NCBI GenBank assembly: GCA_964036155.1
Contig: OZ038423.1
Location: forward strand, 67,781,249-67,845,248
Direction of reading: 5' to 3'
From: Diploscapter coronatus
Lineage: Eukaryota > Nematoda > Chromadorea > Rhabditida > Rhabditidae
Length of the DNA: 64,000 bases
Shown: positions 31,459-44,700 of the stretch, piece after piece
How positions within the stretch are numbered: position 1 is the first letter of the stretch
Layout of the letters: each line of letters starts with the position of its first letter
The notes under the pieces: model-generated
Database searches by the model: none
The model's input: only the letters and a program-made list of their open reading frames with translations
Told to the model about the DNA's origin: nothing
Program-made: the position numbers and the translations under genes

Positions 31459-34400
31459 TTATCGAACAACATCGAAAACGAGCGAAGCCACGTAGAATCT
31501 GAAAAAAAACAATAAAAGTCTATCTAGTCTCACATAATGATAAAGCATAGGTATTAAAACCGCCTAGTATAAATTATTGTGTATTTGAACTATTCGGCAA
31601 TAAAGAAAAAATCGTATGATAAAGCACAAGTATAAAAACCGTCTGGAATAAAATATGACATTTGGAATACCTGATGAAAAATGCGAGTCCCGAAAATGTC
31701 AACTGAGTGAGGAGAAGAATGTTGGCCAGCGTCGCCTCGTTGATGGGACCCGTGAATTTCAGCGTCAAATTGATGATCGTCAGATTGTTGATCGTCAACC
31801 ACCTGCAGAGAAAAAAGTCAATAAATCGATATTCTAATTTTTTATATTTTAATTGTTATTTTATACTAAATTTTAGATTTTACAGCGTATAAATTATCGA
31901 ATCAATTGCTTTCAAAAAGATCTCAAGAGGAAAAATATCATGAAGTCTAAGCGAAAACTTTCACTGATGAATGAATTTTTTAAAATGAAAAGTTGGAGCG
32001 CGGAAATGATCAAATTATGTTGATTTTATGAAACTAAGAAATTTCTTGAAACATGGGAAAAACCCATTTTAGAATGTTGCATGAAAAGACTGAAAAAGAA
32101 AATGAACCAAATGACGTTCTTTTTTTATTTTATAAAACCTCAAAAATTTCGAAACTAATTTTAAAAAATCTCACTTTTCTCCATCCTTTTCGTATTCCCT
32201 GATGTAGAGAGCGCCGATCAGTTTGAAGACTTTGATAATCAAATGGCCAAGGGTTGAAATGTCCTTCTCTTTGAATTCAGCCATCGACATGTTTACCTGA
32301 AAATTAAATAGTAGAAAAATCAATAATCTAATGAATTGAAAAGAGATATTTTCAAAAAATTAATCATTGAAAAATTACCGTATCAGTTTTGGGATCGTAT
32401 TTAGGCAGTCGGTGTCGAGGGCAGGGAATGAAGTGGAACAGTTGAGGAATTGAATAGATGAAATTGACCGTCTGCATTTTTTAAATGAAAAAAACTAGCA
32501 GTGTCGAAATATCAAGGCAAAAGTTTCATTTTTTTTCTAAAAAAAATTCTTGAAACGTAATCGAAATTTTATAATGGTTATGTGCATTTGAAAAAAAATA
32601 ATTTGATCGAACTAAGAACTATGAAGATGCACAAACATATAGAATAAATCAGTTTTTAAACTAGTAAATTTTAAAACATAAGAAATAATGGTTTACTTGA
32701 GGAATAAAGAACAGCATGAGCGTTTTACTGAAATGACCCAGAACCGCAACGACCGCCAACGTCATTCCCGCCCAGTAACAGAACGTGTCTCCGACGAACA
32801 CTCGCGAGGGGTACTGTAATTACCGAAATCCAAAAAGTAGTATATTGAAAATTAGCATAATCCTTTCAAATATTGCAAGTCATTGAATATTTTTCTTTCA
32901 AGGCAAAAGTCCTGGAGCCTAATCCGAATATTTAAACGAATAGAAAATCATCAATTCGAACGTAATCTTTATAAATTGAACTTTAGAAAATGTGAAACTT
33001 ATAAAATTAAATAAAATGTAGTGTATTTTTTCTAGATAAGTAAAAGCTCACCTTATTATGATAAAAGAGCACTAGAGTGCAGGCGAGGAAAGGCAGAAGA
33101 AAGTAGAGCGAGATCTCGTGGTCCCACCACTGTAAGCGGGCGTCTTCCCGGAATAACTACAATTTTCGAAATTAGGAGAATACGCTCCGAATTTTTAGAT
33201 AATCAAATACATTTTGAGAAATCTAGTTGATTTCTCTTGTTGTTTGGTATCAAAGGAGTTCAAAATTATAAGTTCAATTAAGGGAAAAACGATGTTGAAA
33301 TTCACGCACTTCATACCTTTATGCACAAGTTTAAATAATATTCTTGATGAATTGAAATATTTCTGAGTTATTCGTGCGAAGTAATTTTGTAGATATAAAA
33401 TCTAGAAAATTTTCTAAATTCGTTCATTTTACGAATGCTTCAGTAAAAAATTCAATAGAATTTGGTATTCTGAAATTATTCATTGAGAGGTACCGGGTAT
33501 AAAAATAAATCGAATTTACCTGAACCAGATTGAAAACGACGACACTCGCAGCTAATACAACTGACTGTCCCGACTCGAGTCCGTTAATGCCTGCCAGAAT
33601 GTTGATCGCGTTCGTGCAGAACACCACTACCATCCCCATGAACACGTAGTATCTAAATTTTAAAATTTTCTAAAAAAAAAAAAATATTCCAATTAGTAAT
33701 TTTGAATTTAAATTCCCTATCATAGATTTCTAAGTTTTCTAAAACATTTAGTTTTTTTATTGAAACTTGTAGTTGTATCCTTTAGAGGAGATATAAAGAG
33801 GCTAATCAACTATAAGTTAAATCGGTTTTAATGAGCTTAGTTTAGAAAGTTTCATTTGATTCCTTTGATGATATTGATGTCAAGTTACTTCGAAAACTAA
33901 TTTAAAAGAATCTATCAAGATTCGATTAAAATTTTTAAAACATGTCTAAAAATCGAAAAGTGAAAAAAAAAACTCACAGATATGAAATATCAAAAAAAGT
34001 CGGCAGTGTGATGTGCATCGTGGAGGCGACGAACGAATGAACGACGGTCGGCACGGCTACGGTAGTCGAGTTGCCTGAAAGTGAATAATTTAAAAGTCGG
34101 TTTCAAGATTTTGGAGATTAAGAGAATTTTCATCGTGACTCATTCAGCACTGGTAGCTATTTGAATAATAAATAAATAAAAGAATCTTCAAAATATCATA
34201 AGTGCCAAGATTTCTCGGTAGATAATATTGCAGGTCCTCCTATCCAAAATTCTAAAACTTTAATCAAAATAACGATTAAAAGTTATGGAATTTCAGGAAA
34301 AAATTACGTTTCAAGAGTGTTCAAAATCGAGCACATTTCTCAACATGATAATCAGTCGACTCGGCCTACTAAAAATAAACTTAGAAAAAAAGACCAACCC

Positions 34401-35169
34401 GAAACATAGTAGACCATAAGAAGAGGCAAGGAAGACAGTGTGGGAAAGAGCAATTTGTGCCTCCATCGCAGATCCAAAATGTCATCGGCAAATCCTAGCA
34501 AAATCGTCGTGCAAATCGAGATCAGCCCAGACAAAAACGCCGCGAAACGAATGAACGGGAAGTCCGAACTGGAAAATTGCTCGTTTTTAGAAAGAAATAT
34601 CGCTTCCTTGATATTTTCGTTCAAAGTATTTGGATGAAATAGCAGTTGGAGAAAAATAAAACCTTACAGATCACCCCCAATCCACTTAAAGAAGGGAAAC
34701 GGTATGAAGAGGAACATGACGATCAGATACACGGCCGCGCAAATCACGCCCATCGGCTCTGGCACCGGGTCGTTGCTCACCTAAAAATGAATTGAACGAT
34801 TTTTTAGAAAGTGAAACAGGGCAATCAAAACATTTTTAATTAAAACCAGTCAAGATTTTCTGAAGCATACTAGAAAAATTCAAGTTTTCAATATCATTTT
34901 TCGTGATCGAGCGAAAAATCATACTGTAGGTTTCAGGAAAGTGATTTTTGTAGAAAATTTTTGGTCAATCTTGCAATCATATTGGTAATCTAATCCTAGA
35001 TAGTTGTTCAATTAACTCGAGTTAATTGGCTAATTGGCTTAATTACCTTGCACTGGTCGTTTCCGTACATTTTGCGTTGGATAAAAATCGGGATGTACTC
35101 CTTAACGAGCCGATTGCAGACGAACGCGCCTATCGCGCTCAACAGTAAACTGACACCCAACGTCCACAT
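31459..35169 (-). CDS. algn-7: UDP-GlcNAc:dolichyl-P GlcNAc-1-P transferase (DPAGT1/ALG7), 11 exons, 414 aa
   Basis: Exons in transcript order: 35169-35047, 34780-34668, 34568-34399, 34074-33978, 33652-33520, 33156-33052, 32813-32697, 32471-32379, 32296-32175, 31802-31671, 31498-31459. The enzyme moves GlcNAc-1-phosphate from UDP-GlcNAc to dolichyl phosphate in the ER membrane, the committed and tunicamycin-sensitive first step of the N-glycan precursor. The protein aligns throughout with human DPAGT1 (408 aa). It has [15 protein letters not shown] (metal-binding Asp pair), a [16 protein letters not shown] loop, [17 protein letters not shown], and a cytosolic [11 protein letters not shown] segment typical of this superfamily. 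Multiple hydrophobic segments match the ten-TM topology. Every exon junction keeps phase. The last exon gives a C-terminus ending SLVFDVVR. The symbol is by homology only. Confidence 0.95.
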
Positions 35170-35769
35170 TGCAACTGACTGAATTGGGGTAATTAAGTTG
35201 TATAGCTAGGCTAATTAGTTGGCTGCTAAATTTATTGCAAGTCGATAAATCTGGAGTTTGAAGAAAAAACCCAAAAGTAATTGGAAACAACAGAACTCTC
35301 CCTCCTTTCATTACCCTCTCTTCGATTGAATTTTAACTACACGCTTAAACGCAGAGTACGCTGTAAAAACTCGCAGTCGTTATACGGATAGTGGGATGTT
35401 TCTCGAAGGTTTCACGTTTGAGTTTCCGATTTTCTCCTTATTTTCTTTCAACTTGCTATAATTTTCTGTAGAAATGTTAGCGCAAGAATTGCAAAAATTT
35501 TTGAGCCAAAAGATTACGAAATTCTTGAAAAATGGAACTGGCTTGATTTAGGCACTTTCTTTAATTTCAATATTTTTCAACTTTTAATTTTTTATTCTTT
35601 GGCTGAAAATCGGCTTCAACCATGATGCATCCACCTCTATTCTAGTTCTAGAACATAAACTTGAAAAAAACCTATGAAAAATTGTATTTTTCGTAAATTT
35701 TAGCCGGATTATTGGGAAATTCGTATTTTTATTTCAAAGTTGATTTTTAGCAAACATCGGTCTGCCAAA
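35170..35769. promoter_or_regulatory. Shared divergent promoter of the DPAGT1 and CCT-eta genes
   Basis: A 600-base gap separates two head-to-head housekeeping genes. No TATA box is evident on either side. For the chaperonin gene a TGATTTTTAG acceptor at 35741-35750, 19 bases before its ATG, could receive a spliced leader. The arrangement would permit co-regulation of protein-folding and glycosylation capacity. Confidence 0.5.
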
Positions 35770-38700
35770 ATGATGCGTCCACCGATCATTCTGCTCAAAG
35801 AGGGCACCGAGAACAAGCAGGGCAAACAGCAGATCGTCTCCAACATTCAGGCCTGTCAGGTCCGGATTTTTAGAATTTTTTAGAAATTTTATTTTTTGTT
35901 TTGGAATATATGACACTAAAAGATTAACTTGCGGAATTGCTTTTGAAGACGACGTTTTTCAAACGAATTCGAGAAATTTTTGTGGAATTTACTTTTTTAG
36001 GGTGAATTTTTGAAAATTCAAAATTGTCGATTTTAGGCCGTCGCGGACAGCATTCGAACGACGCTCGGCCCGCGCGGACTCGACAAGCTAATTGTCGACA
36101 GCAAAGGTAGAAAATAAAATTCGAAATTGAAGCCTGAGTGCAATAATAACTAGTTCATAGAACAAATTTAGTTGACATTGAAGCAGTTTTTCCCTTTAGA
36201 AATATTTTTGTCAACTATTATTACTACACGACACTCAATTATTGATTGCATCTTTGCTGATTTTATAGTAAAACTGAATCATACTCAGGAAGAGAGTAGG
36301 CACCTTTATTCCATACTCAATGTGACCACAGAAAAGGGAGAAGAACGACTGCTACTGAGAAGGCTGAGAGAGATTGAGGAAGAGAAGTCTTGCGAATTAG
36401 AGAAGAAGAGACAGGAACCGGCTTGCGTCCGCAATAGCGTCTTCGAATAAAGTCTGAAGAAAATTGAAACTCATTTTCCAGGCGAAACGACGATTTCGAA
36501 CGACGGCGCGACGATTCTGAAGCTGCTGGACGTGGTCTACCCGGCCGCCTCCGTGATGGTCGACATCGCCAAGTCGCAGGACGCCGAAGTTGGCGATGGA
36601 ACCACTACTGGTAAGGATGATTGATTTTGGATGCTGTAGTTTATTTTCTTTCCTACTACTTACTAAACACGCGTCTACTCCATATTTTTGTCATTCTAAA
36701 ATGTTACTTACCTTTCCTTCGGAAACAATTGATGTAGTTTTTTTTTAACAATTTGATCGAAGTTAAACATAAAATTATGAAAATACGCATAAAAATCGAT
36801 TTTCACTTTTATGAAAAATAATTTAAAATTTAGTTGTTGTCCTCGCAGCCGAGATTCTGAAGCGTTTCAAGCCGTTCATCGAGGATGGCGTTCATCCGCA
36901 GCTGCTCATTCGCACGATCAGTGCTGCTAGCGAGGAGGTAATTAGCGAATAGTTACCCTAATTAAATGCATTTAATGCTGATAATTTACTGATTAAATTA
37001 TCCTAATTAAGGTCCTGAAGTACCTGAACGAGTTGGAGATCAAAATCAACGGCGAGGCCGAGTTGAGAGATATGCTCGTCAAGTGCGCCGCGACCACGCT
37101 CAGCAGCAAATTGGTGAGATTTTCAATTAATTAAAAATATTCGAATTTTATTACAAAGCGAAAGAAAGGTCTCAATGTCTCTATTTATGTAGTGATGCTC
37201 AGGATGAAATTTGAAGCTCATAAAATAATTATGATTTTTGAAAAAAAACTTGAATTTTGGGTGATAATTATATGCAGGTAAGAAAATGGTACGGATATTT
37301 GATTTAAATTCAAGGTATTTGTGAAACTCATAATTTTCAAAAGAAAGACTTTGCTCATCGATATATCGATACCAAGAAGCTATTAGTTTAATTACAAAAT
37401 TTTATTCTATGATTTTTTGCAGAAATTTTTTAAATGATCAACCTTTCCAGGTGTCGCAAGAGCGTGCGTTCTTCTCGGAGATGGTAGTCGATGCGGTGAA
37501 TCAACTGGACGACAGACTCTCGCTGAGTATGATCGGCATTAAGAAAGTCAACGGCGGAAATTTGTTGGTCAGATTTTTCCCTATTTTTGAAAATATTGTA
37601 AAAATTAATGTTTACTTTGAAATTCATATCCATCATTAGGTGCAAGGTTTCTTGTTAAAATTTAAAAAATACCCTAAAAATATTCTGGCTTCTTTTGATA
37701 TTCATCTTTTTCGCTGACTCGTTATAGTTTGGAAAGATAACGTCAAATTTATAGAAGAAACAGAATGTGACTTTTGAAAATTTCTTGTTTCAATGAAATT
37801 GTTGTTCTATTCGAAAATCACCAAATTCAATACATCAACGCCTCTTGTTTTTTTTAATATGAATTTATTTTTTCACAATAATTCTTTCCAGGAGTCGCGC
37901 CTTGTGAAAGGCGTTGCGTTCCAGAAGGCGTTCAGCTACGCAGGCTTCGAGATGCAGCCCAAGCACTACGAGAACGTTCAAGTCGCGCTCCTCAACATCG
38001 AACTGGAGTTGAAGGTAAAACGGAAAATTCGCTGCAAGTGGAAGAATAGGATTTTTCCTATCCTTTGCTATTTCTGCATATATGCGGCTAAATAAGGGAA
38101 TTTGGACATTTTCTAAATACTCGAATTTAAGGCTGAAAAGGACAATGCTGAGATGAGACTCAATACGGTCGAGGATTTCCAGGCGGTTAGCCTTTTTATT
38201 GTTCTTTTTACATTATTAACTATTGAGAAACTAAACACTGAAAGGGAAGAGATTTATTGAAACATACCAATTTGAAATATTTTATTTTCTTCTGCCACTC
38301 GAAGGACTAAAATCTATTAGAATTTGATGGTCTGAAGTTTTATTTAAACGTTCCGAAAGATAGACGTTTGCTTTATTTTTAAAAATTCAGTTCCATTAAG
38401 CCAGTAGAATTGTTCGGAATCCTGGGAAGTGTTAAGGATTTTTTTTAGAATGAAACAGCATTTCAGGTTGCTATTTTACTCACTGCAACATATTTATCTC
38501 TTCAGGTCGTCGATGCCGAGTGGAACATTCTCTACGAAAAGCTGCAGAAAATCCACGACAGCGGGGCGAAGATCGTCCTCTCGAAGCTCCCAATCGGGGA
38601 TGTTGCTACGCAGTGGTTCGCCGATAGGTAAAATTAAAGTCTTATGATTTTTTGTTAGTTTCAAATGATTTCGGGAGCGGAAGTATTTCTTGAAATAATC

Positions 38701-41170
38701 ATTTTATTTAGTGAGTATGAGAATTTAGTTGAATATTGCTAAGTTTCAGGAAATTGATTAATTAGATTTACTTCAATTTCACATTGAATCCGTTTTATTC
38801 TTCACTCTTTGCTGGTAAATTTAGTCAAGTGGATAAAGCGTTGGCTTTCTAACCTTTTCAAGCCATATCTATCGCCCTCCAATTTATTCCACCAAAATTG
38901 TGGGACAAGAAATTATGGCTAGAGCGAAATGGCTGCTAATTACCCAAATTAACTTTAAAAAGTTAATTAGGTCGCAAAGCTTCGACAAAATTTATCCTTT
39001 CCTGATATGATAATCTTTTCAAAAATGAACACATTTTTCAAGCTAGGTAACTTTCATGGAAGTAAATAAATAATAGGAAAATCTAGTCTAGAAAAAAATT
39101 TCAGGGACATGTTCTGCGCGGGTCGTATTCCGCAGGACGATTTGGATCGAGTGATGGCTGCCTGTGGAGGCTCGATTCTGACTACTGTTTCTCAGGTACA
39201 ATTTTCAGAAATTTTTCTAATTAAAAAGCTAATAAAAATACAGATCGACGCCTCCGTCCTCGGAAAAGTCGGGAAGTTCTACGAGCAGCAGGTCGGCAGT
39301 GAGAGGTACGATTTTTTAAAAAATAAAGTGAAATTTTTTTTGCATATTACTTGATTGTGATTGTAAACGTAGCAGAATGATGGAAAACATTCATTTGAAT
39401 TTCTATGAAGTATGCAGAATTGAATGATTTTCGAGTCTTTCAATCATTTTAATTCTGAATATCAGGCCTATTGATGGATGCTACTAAATGATCAAATTTC
39501 GAAGATCTTCCTTGGAACATAAATATTTTCAGATACAACTTCTTCGAGAACTGTGCAGTGGCGAAGACTTGCACTTTGCTCCTGCGTGGCGGGGCCGAGC
39601 AATTCATCGCTGAGACGGAACGCTCTCTGCACGACGCGATCATGATTGTGAGGAGAGCCAAGAAGAACGACAGCATTGTTGCGGGTGGGTAAAAATTGGT
39701 GTTTAAATATTGTTTGATCATTTCTCTCAAATCTGACTGCAAAATGTAGGGGATTAAAAATGAAATGTAAAAATCGACTTGCACTATTGTGATACCCACC
39801 TATTCATTTTGAATTGCAATTTTAGACAACATTGAAAAAAGCGGCAAAAGAATTTAATAAAATATGCAAAACAAAAAAAACTTGAACGCAATCTAGTCGA
39901 ATTTTGAGGAATAAAAATTGCAGGAGGTGGAGCGATCGAGATGGAGCTCTCGAAGCGACTGCGCGACAAGGCCAAGACCATCACCGGCAAGGAGCAGTTC
40001 TTCTGGATGGCCTTCGCGAGAGCGTTCGAGGTTCGTTAAAAATAGGTTTCGGAAATAGTCTAAAATGAATTTGAAAAGTTTGACAATTTGTCTAGCTTTT
40101 TAGTCATTTTTTAATTAGAGGATTTCTTATAAGAAAGGTGATGAGAAAAAATATGCTTCAAGATTCTGCAAATTTCCCCTATTTTTCAAAAATAATCACG
40201 TAATCTTCTTTAAAGCGTCGAAAAAAGTGTCTTGTGTTTCAAAAAATCGCACCACAATTCTAAATATTTTTCCTAACGTTATCAATTTTCCTATATACCG
40301 AAAAATCAATAGCCAAGATAATAAATTCCAGGTCATCCCCCAGCAGCTGTGCTACAACGCTGGTATTGACGCTACTGACGTCATGAACAAGCTGCGTCAC
40401 AGACATTTCAAGGGTCATTTTTATATCCTTGAATTTCATTAAAATTTGTTTAAATTTTCAGGCGAACAGTGGGCCGGAATCGACATCCATCGCGAGGCGG
40501 TCGGTGACAATCTCGCTGCCTGCATCTGGGAGCCTTCCCTTGTGAAGAGGGTAGGATTTTGAATTCCTATAAAAATATCAAAAATATAGAAGTAGAAAAT
40601 TTGTAAAAAAATCTAGTTTTAAATTATTTACGACTTAATTTTAAAACGTTTCAATTTTTGACAAACGAAAAATATATTCGAATTTAAACAGTTGTAACAG
40701 TAGAGCTAGAAATTCGATGACGATAATTTGATTTTTCCAGAACGCGATCACGGCTGCTACCGAAGCCGTGTGCCTGGTGCTGTCCATCGATCAAACGATC
40801 AAGAACGTGCGCTCGCAGGTAGAAAATTCACAAAATTACCTATAAAGTAGTGTTCTAGAACATTAGATTTGTTTTCTAGAATCATACAAAGGTGTGCGAA
40901 AATTTTCGCTTCCAAAAATCTAAAAAATTCATCTTCGCACACCCCTGGATCAGATGCATGCAGCATTTAAGCCAGATCTCCCGTGCGTACTCCTCTTGAG
41001 CTAAAATTTTCGCTAAAATTATGCTGCGTGCCTCTTTTCCTATAATTTTTCGCTCAGGCTGAAAGTCAGCCTAGGTCTGTCTAGAATTAGACTTAATACT
41101 GATTTTAAAATAACTATGAAAATGGTTACAGGCCGGAGGCGGAATTCCCGGAATGCCTCAGCAGATGTAG
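35770..41170 (+). CDS. cct-7: Chaperonin CCT/TRiC subunit eta, 17 exons, 536 aa
   Basis: Exons: 35770-35859, 36037-36106, 36482-36610, 36834-36937, 37012-37113, 37451-37567, 37892-38014, 38132-38185, 38506-38627, 39105-39195, 39244-39305, 39533-39684, 39924-40030, 40332-40413, 40462-40550, 40741-40818, 41132-41170, totalling 1611 bases with all phases consistent. The product is one of eight paralogous subunits of the cytosolic ATP-driven ring that folds actin, tubulin and other clients. It shows the N-terminal [18 protein letters not shown], the ATP-site GDGTT (about residue 95), KVNGG and [16 protein letters not shown] (a eta-specific apical-domain segment), [14 protein letters not shown] in the distal equatorial domain, and the Gly-rich C-terminus [11 protein letters not shown]. 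Length matches animal CCT7 (about 540). Several introns contain hairpins or a tRNA-like fragment, described separately. Confidence 0.96.
38823..38862 (+). pseudogene. tRNA-Arg(UCU)-like relic in a CCT-eta intron
   Basis: The run AGTCAAGTGGATAAAGCGTT, followed by GGCTTTCTAACC, strongly resembles the D arm and anticodon loop of a eukaryotic tRNA-Arg(UCU). The 3' half of the anticodon stem and the T arm (GGTTCGA-like B box) are missing. It cannot be a functional tRNA. It is probably a decayed tRNA or tRNA-derived SINE fragment. Confidence 0.3.
40890..40948. repeat. Short inverted repeat in CCT-eta intron 16
   Basis: GGTGTGCGAA and TTCGCACACC form a perfect ten-base stem around a roughly 35-base AT-rich loop. 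Function unknown. Confidence 0.5.
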
Positions 41171-41286
41171 ATGAACACCATCAAGGGCAAAGTGGCCAGT
41201 GAATTTTTTGGAATATGGTTTCTGCTTTTCAAAAAATCATCTTTTTTTATCATTTTTATTTTTTCTTTATTTTAAAATTTTAAAGC

Positions 41287-41574
41287 AATATCGGAATTTT
41301 TAGGTGTGAAATCCTAAAAAATTTCCGATCATTTCTTTTCTCTCAATCAAAAATCTCAAATTCTTGATGCTACTTTTACTTTGAAGCTTCAATTTTTCTC
41401 TAAAGAAATCGTTTGTTATTGTCATTGCTTTACTCCTTTTTTATCACCATCTTTAAACCGGAATTGTTGATTCACGCAATGATCTATTGTCGAGTTGCCT
41501 GAAATTGACAAAAAAGTGGACGGAGCCAAGACCTCGAGGCCACATCCATTTTGCAATTTTAGGACTTGGCTCTT
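41287..41574. other. Two hairpins 3' of CCT-eta
   Basis: ATCGGAATTTTTAGG pairs with CCTAAAAAATTTCCGAT (about 41288-41330), and GGAGCCAAGACCTC pairs imperfectly with AGGACTTGGCTCT (41522-41573). They lie 120-400 bases past the stop and before the AATAAA at 41701-41706, so they would sit in the 3' UTR if that signal is used. Confidence 0.4.
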
Positions 41575-41706
41575 TTTACGAAATGCCGTGCGTTGTTCTT
41601 TTGATTTTTTTTTCAAATTGTTATCGATGGTTCGAAACTCGAAATGATTATTTTCGAAATGAAAACCGTTTTGTTTTGGTTGACTTTAAATTTGAAGTGA
41701 AATAAA

Positions 41707-44700
41707 AGTTTTTTTTATAAATAATTTGTTATTACCATTTAAGGGCTTTAAATGAACAGGAAATGAAGTTGTAATGTATGTTCTGATCGAATATTTTTGA
41801 GTACCTTGAATAAAGTAGAGGAGTTTTCAATCATAATCAAAGCTTTGTAAATATTCAGCCAGTATGATATGGACATCGAAAATGAAAACAAATGGAAGAA
41901 CTTGTAAGATTAACAAACTTTTATACGTTTACAGCCTCTCGCATTGGTTCTAACAGCACGCGAAAAGGAGAGACTGGCCTAAAATCATTATTTCTCCTCT
42001 CATTTTCGACCTTCAAGATTTCGGTATCAACAAGAATTAGTAACAAAAGAAAACTGACCTCCAAATCTCTTACTGCTACCAGGTGAAGGTGTCCAATCAA
42101 AAGGTAACTAGGTTGGAAAACCTACCATTTTAAGAATTTTTTTAATCTTCGAAAGGATCGGAATGAACTTCAGAATTAAAAAATCTTGAGGAAATAAACT
42201 AGGAAATGTTTTCTTTACTGGAATTGGAAATATTTGAATAATTTCTGAGATAGAATTGAACTCGTTGAAATTTTTAGAATAAGGAAACGCAAGCTAGAAG
42301 TATGGAACTGCGTATTTACTTCAGGTTTGATTGAATATTCATGTCTTGAAACTTCGCCAGACGCATGTTATGCATATGACACAATTTCATCTTCTGCGAA
42401 AAAGTTCCTTTTCTCAACTAAGTTCAGATAAGTCCAAATGATTGCCATAAATGTAACATAGCACGCTTTATCTTCAAACTGAATTGTTATTTTATTTAAA
42501 TATTTGTTCACTATATCGAACTCTTTTCATATATTCACTTATTTTGCAAATCTGAACCTTTACTTCGTAAAAGAAGATCTGAATTTTTCAATATCCCATC
42601 TGACCTCATAAATTCAGCTTTCATTTGGTGAATTTCTCACCTAATAAAATTCAATAGGCACTTTGTGGAACGAAAATTCTCATCAGTTGAATGATTTATC
42701 CCATTCGCTCTGAAAGCCTATTCTTTGTCATTGGATGAGATTTTCGTAAACGCGTGAAATTTACTTAGTGTAAATTATTCGTCAACTTATAATTGTTTTG
42801 CGTATTCAAAATGTGAACCCGGTAGTATAATTTTAGATTTAAGTAAATACAAGTATCTTCTTCCGATGCAGCATAAGTTATGCTGTTGCTATTATTCTCA
42901 TACTGTTTCTATTTTCTTGAACATATTCTGAATATTTCTAGAGATAGTCCTAAAAACCTTATTTCATCCATTTTTCGGCTATTTTAATGAAGTTATATAT
43001 TTTAAAACCATTAATTTAATTTAACTTAAAAATCCCCTTGACCATTTTTCCAAGGTTTTCAGCGATTTTTATCCCTTTGTCTTTTCAATTTGCTACAATT
43101 TACTCGGGTCATCATTTTGGGCGAATTTAGTTCCTGTCTTTTTCTCTCGGGCTGCAATTTCGTACACCCGGCCATTTCCCAATTCGGAAGGCCCTAACTC
43201 CATTAAAGTATGAGAAGAATCGGCAAGCAGGTAGAAAAATTCCCGAGACTCAAAAGAAGGATTTTGTAAAGTTCGCCCATTTCAAAAGAGATATTGTGAA
43301 TGACTGACTACTTGTGTCGATAAAAATCGACCTTCTTTTTTCATATGTAAAAGCCGAGGCCGAAATTAACTTATTGGCGTCTCTGCCGTTTGCTCTTTGT
43401 TATCGTATGAGGGGAGCAAGGTAGCTTTCTCATCTTCTTTTTTCTCTTTTTACTATTCCCCCTGCCTTGCTTCCTTCTCTCGCTTCTAGGCGACATTACA
43501 GTCACATCGTGTTCTTGAGCTATGAGCTCATCGATTTTTTACCTTTTAAATTTATATTTACTTTTATACATATTTGTTAAATAAACGGTTTAATTACCCA
43601 AGTTTGCGGTGCCATCTACTGCGTATTCAATTCTCCTTACACCCCTAAAACAGCCTACTAACTGCAAGCACGCACGCGAGCTGGATTGATCACCCAACTT
43701 GACCGTTTTAATTACAGCTTGAGACGAAATAAAAGGAACGTCTTTCTTTCTTCCTCTCCTGTGAGTCTCGAATGCGCGAGAGACGAGCATTTGTTCGTTA
43801 TGTGCTCATTTATTTTCTCTTCGTTTTCGCGTTTTTAAAGGCAATTATCAATAAAGAAAATAATTGCCAAATACTTGTTTTTTTATGAAAATCCCGGTAA
43901 TTTTGATAAAAACAAAGGAAAACGAAAGAAGATATACAAAAAAGAATCGTCAAATGAGCAAATGTCGTCAGCGCGCATTCGAAATCATAAAGAAAGAAAG
44001 AAAGAAAGATGCTCTTTTTATATTGCCCTAAATAACCAGTCATTCATAATAGTAATATTCGCAATTCGCAAAAATTTTATGTGTTATGGTTTAACCAATC
44101 ATGTTTATGGGTATTACTTTTTATAAGCTTATTAATTTTGCGCAAACCATAAAACGCGTGACTTATTAGGCTCACATCTTATTATTCACCTTTGAGAAAT
44201 CACAAAATACACTCAAATTTCGAAAGCTTTGACAATTCATGCTCAAACGTCAATGTGTTTTAAAGCAATAATGCAAAAAAAACTCTTAAAATTACCAATT
44301 ACGAACTCGTTTTACAACATCTTTATTGGTCATAGTCTAGCATAACTTTTGCCGACAAAAAACGAGCTCAAAGTTTCTGAACCAGTGATAAATTTCAGGG
44401 TTATATTTATTCAGGAATGATCAAATCCACCCTCAATCTATGGTAATCTCGCAAAACCCTAAAAATTTCCCCCAGATTTCAAAATTTTCTGGAGACCATT
44501 ATGTTCGCTCGCTTATCGCATCATTTTGGTCGCTTTTCTTACGTCGCATCGGATTTTGCACCGCAAGCAGGCTGTTTTCTTTCAAAATTGAGTGAATAGA
44601 AAGGAGCTCGTATCAGCTTTATGAAATTATTCAATTAGCAAGGGTTTTGGTTGAATTGAAGCTAAAGCGTTTATCCATTCATGCGCGTGTAAATTGCGGG

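Noticed and set aside
36172..36450. 92-codon ORF inside CCT-eta intron 2, Glu/Arg-rich at the end
   Set aside because: It is bounded by well-supported exons of the conserved gene in the same strand. No conserved motif was recognised and inclusion would disrupt the chaperonin.
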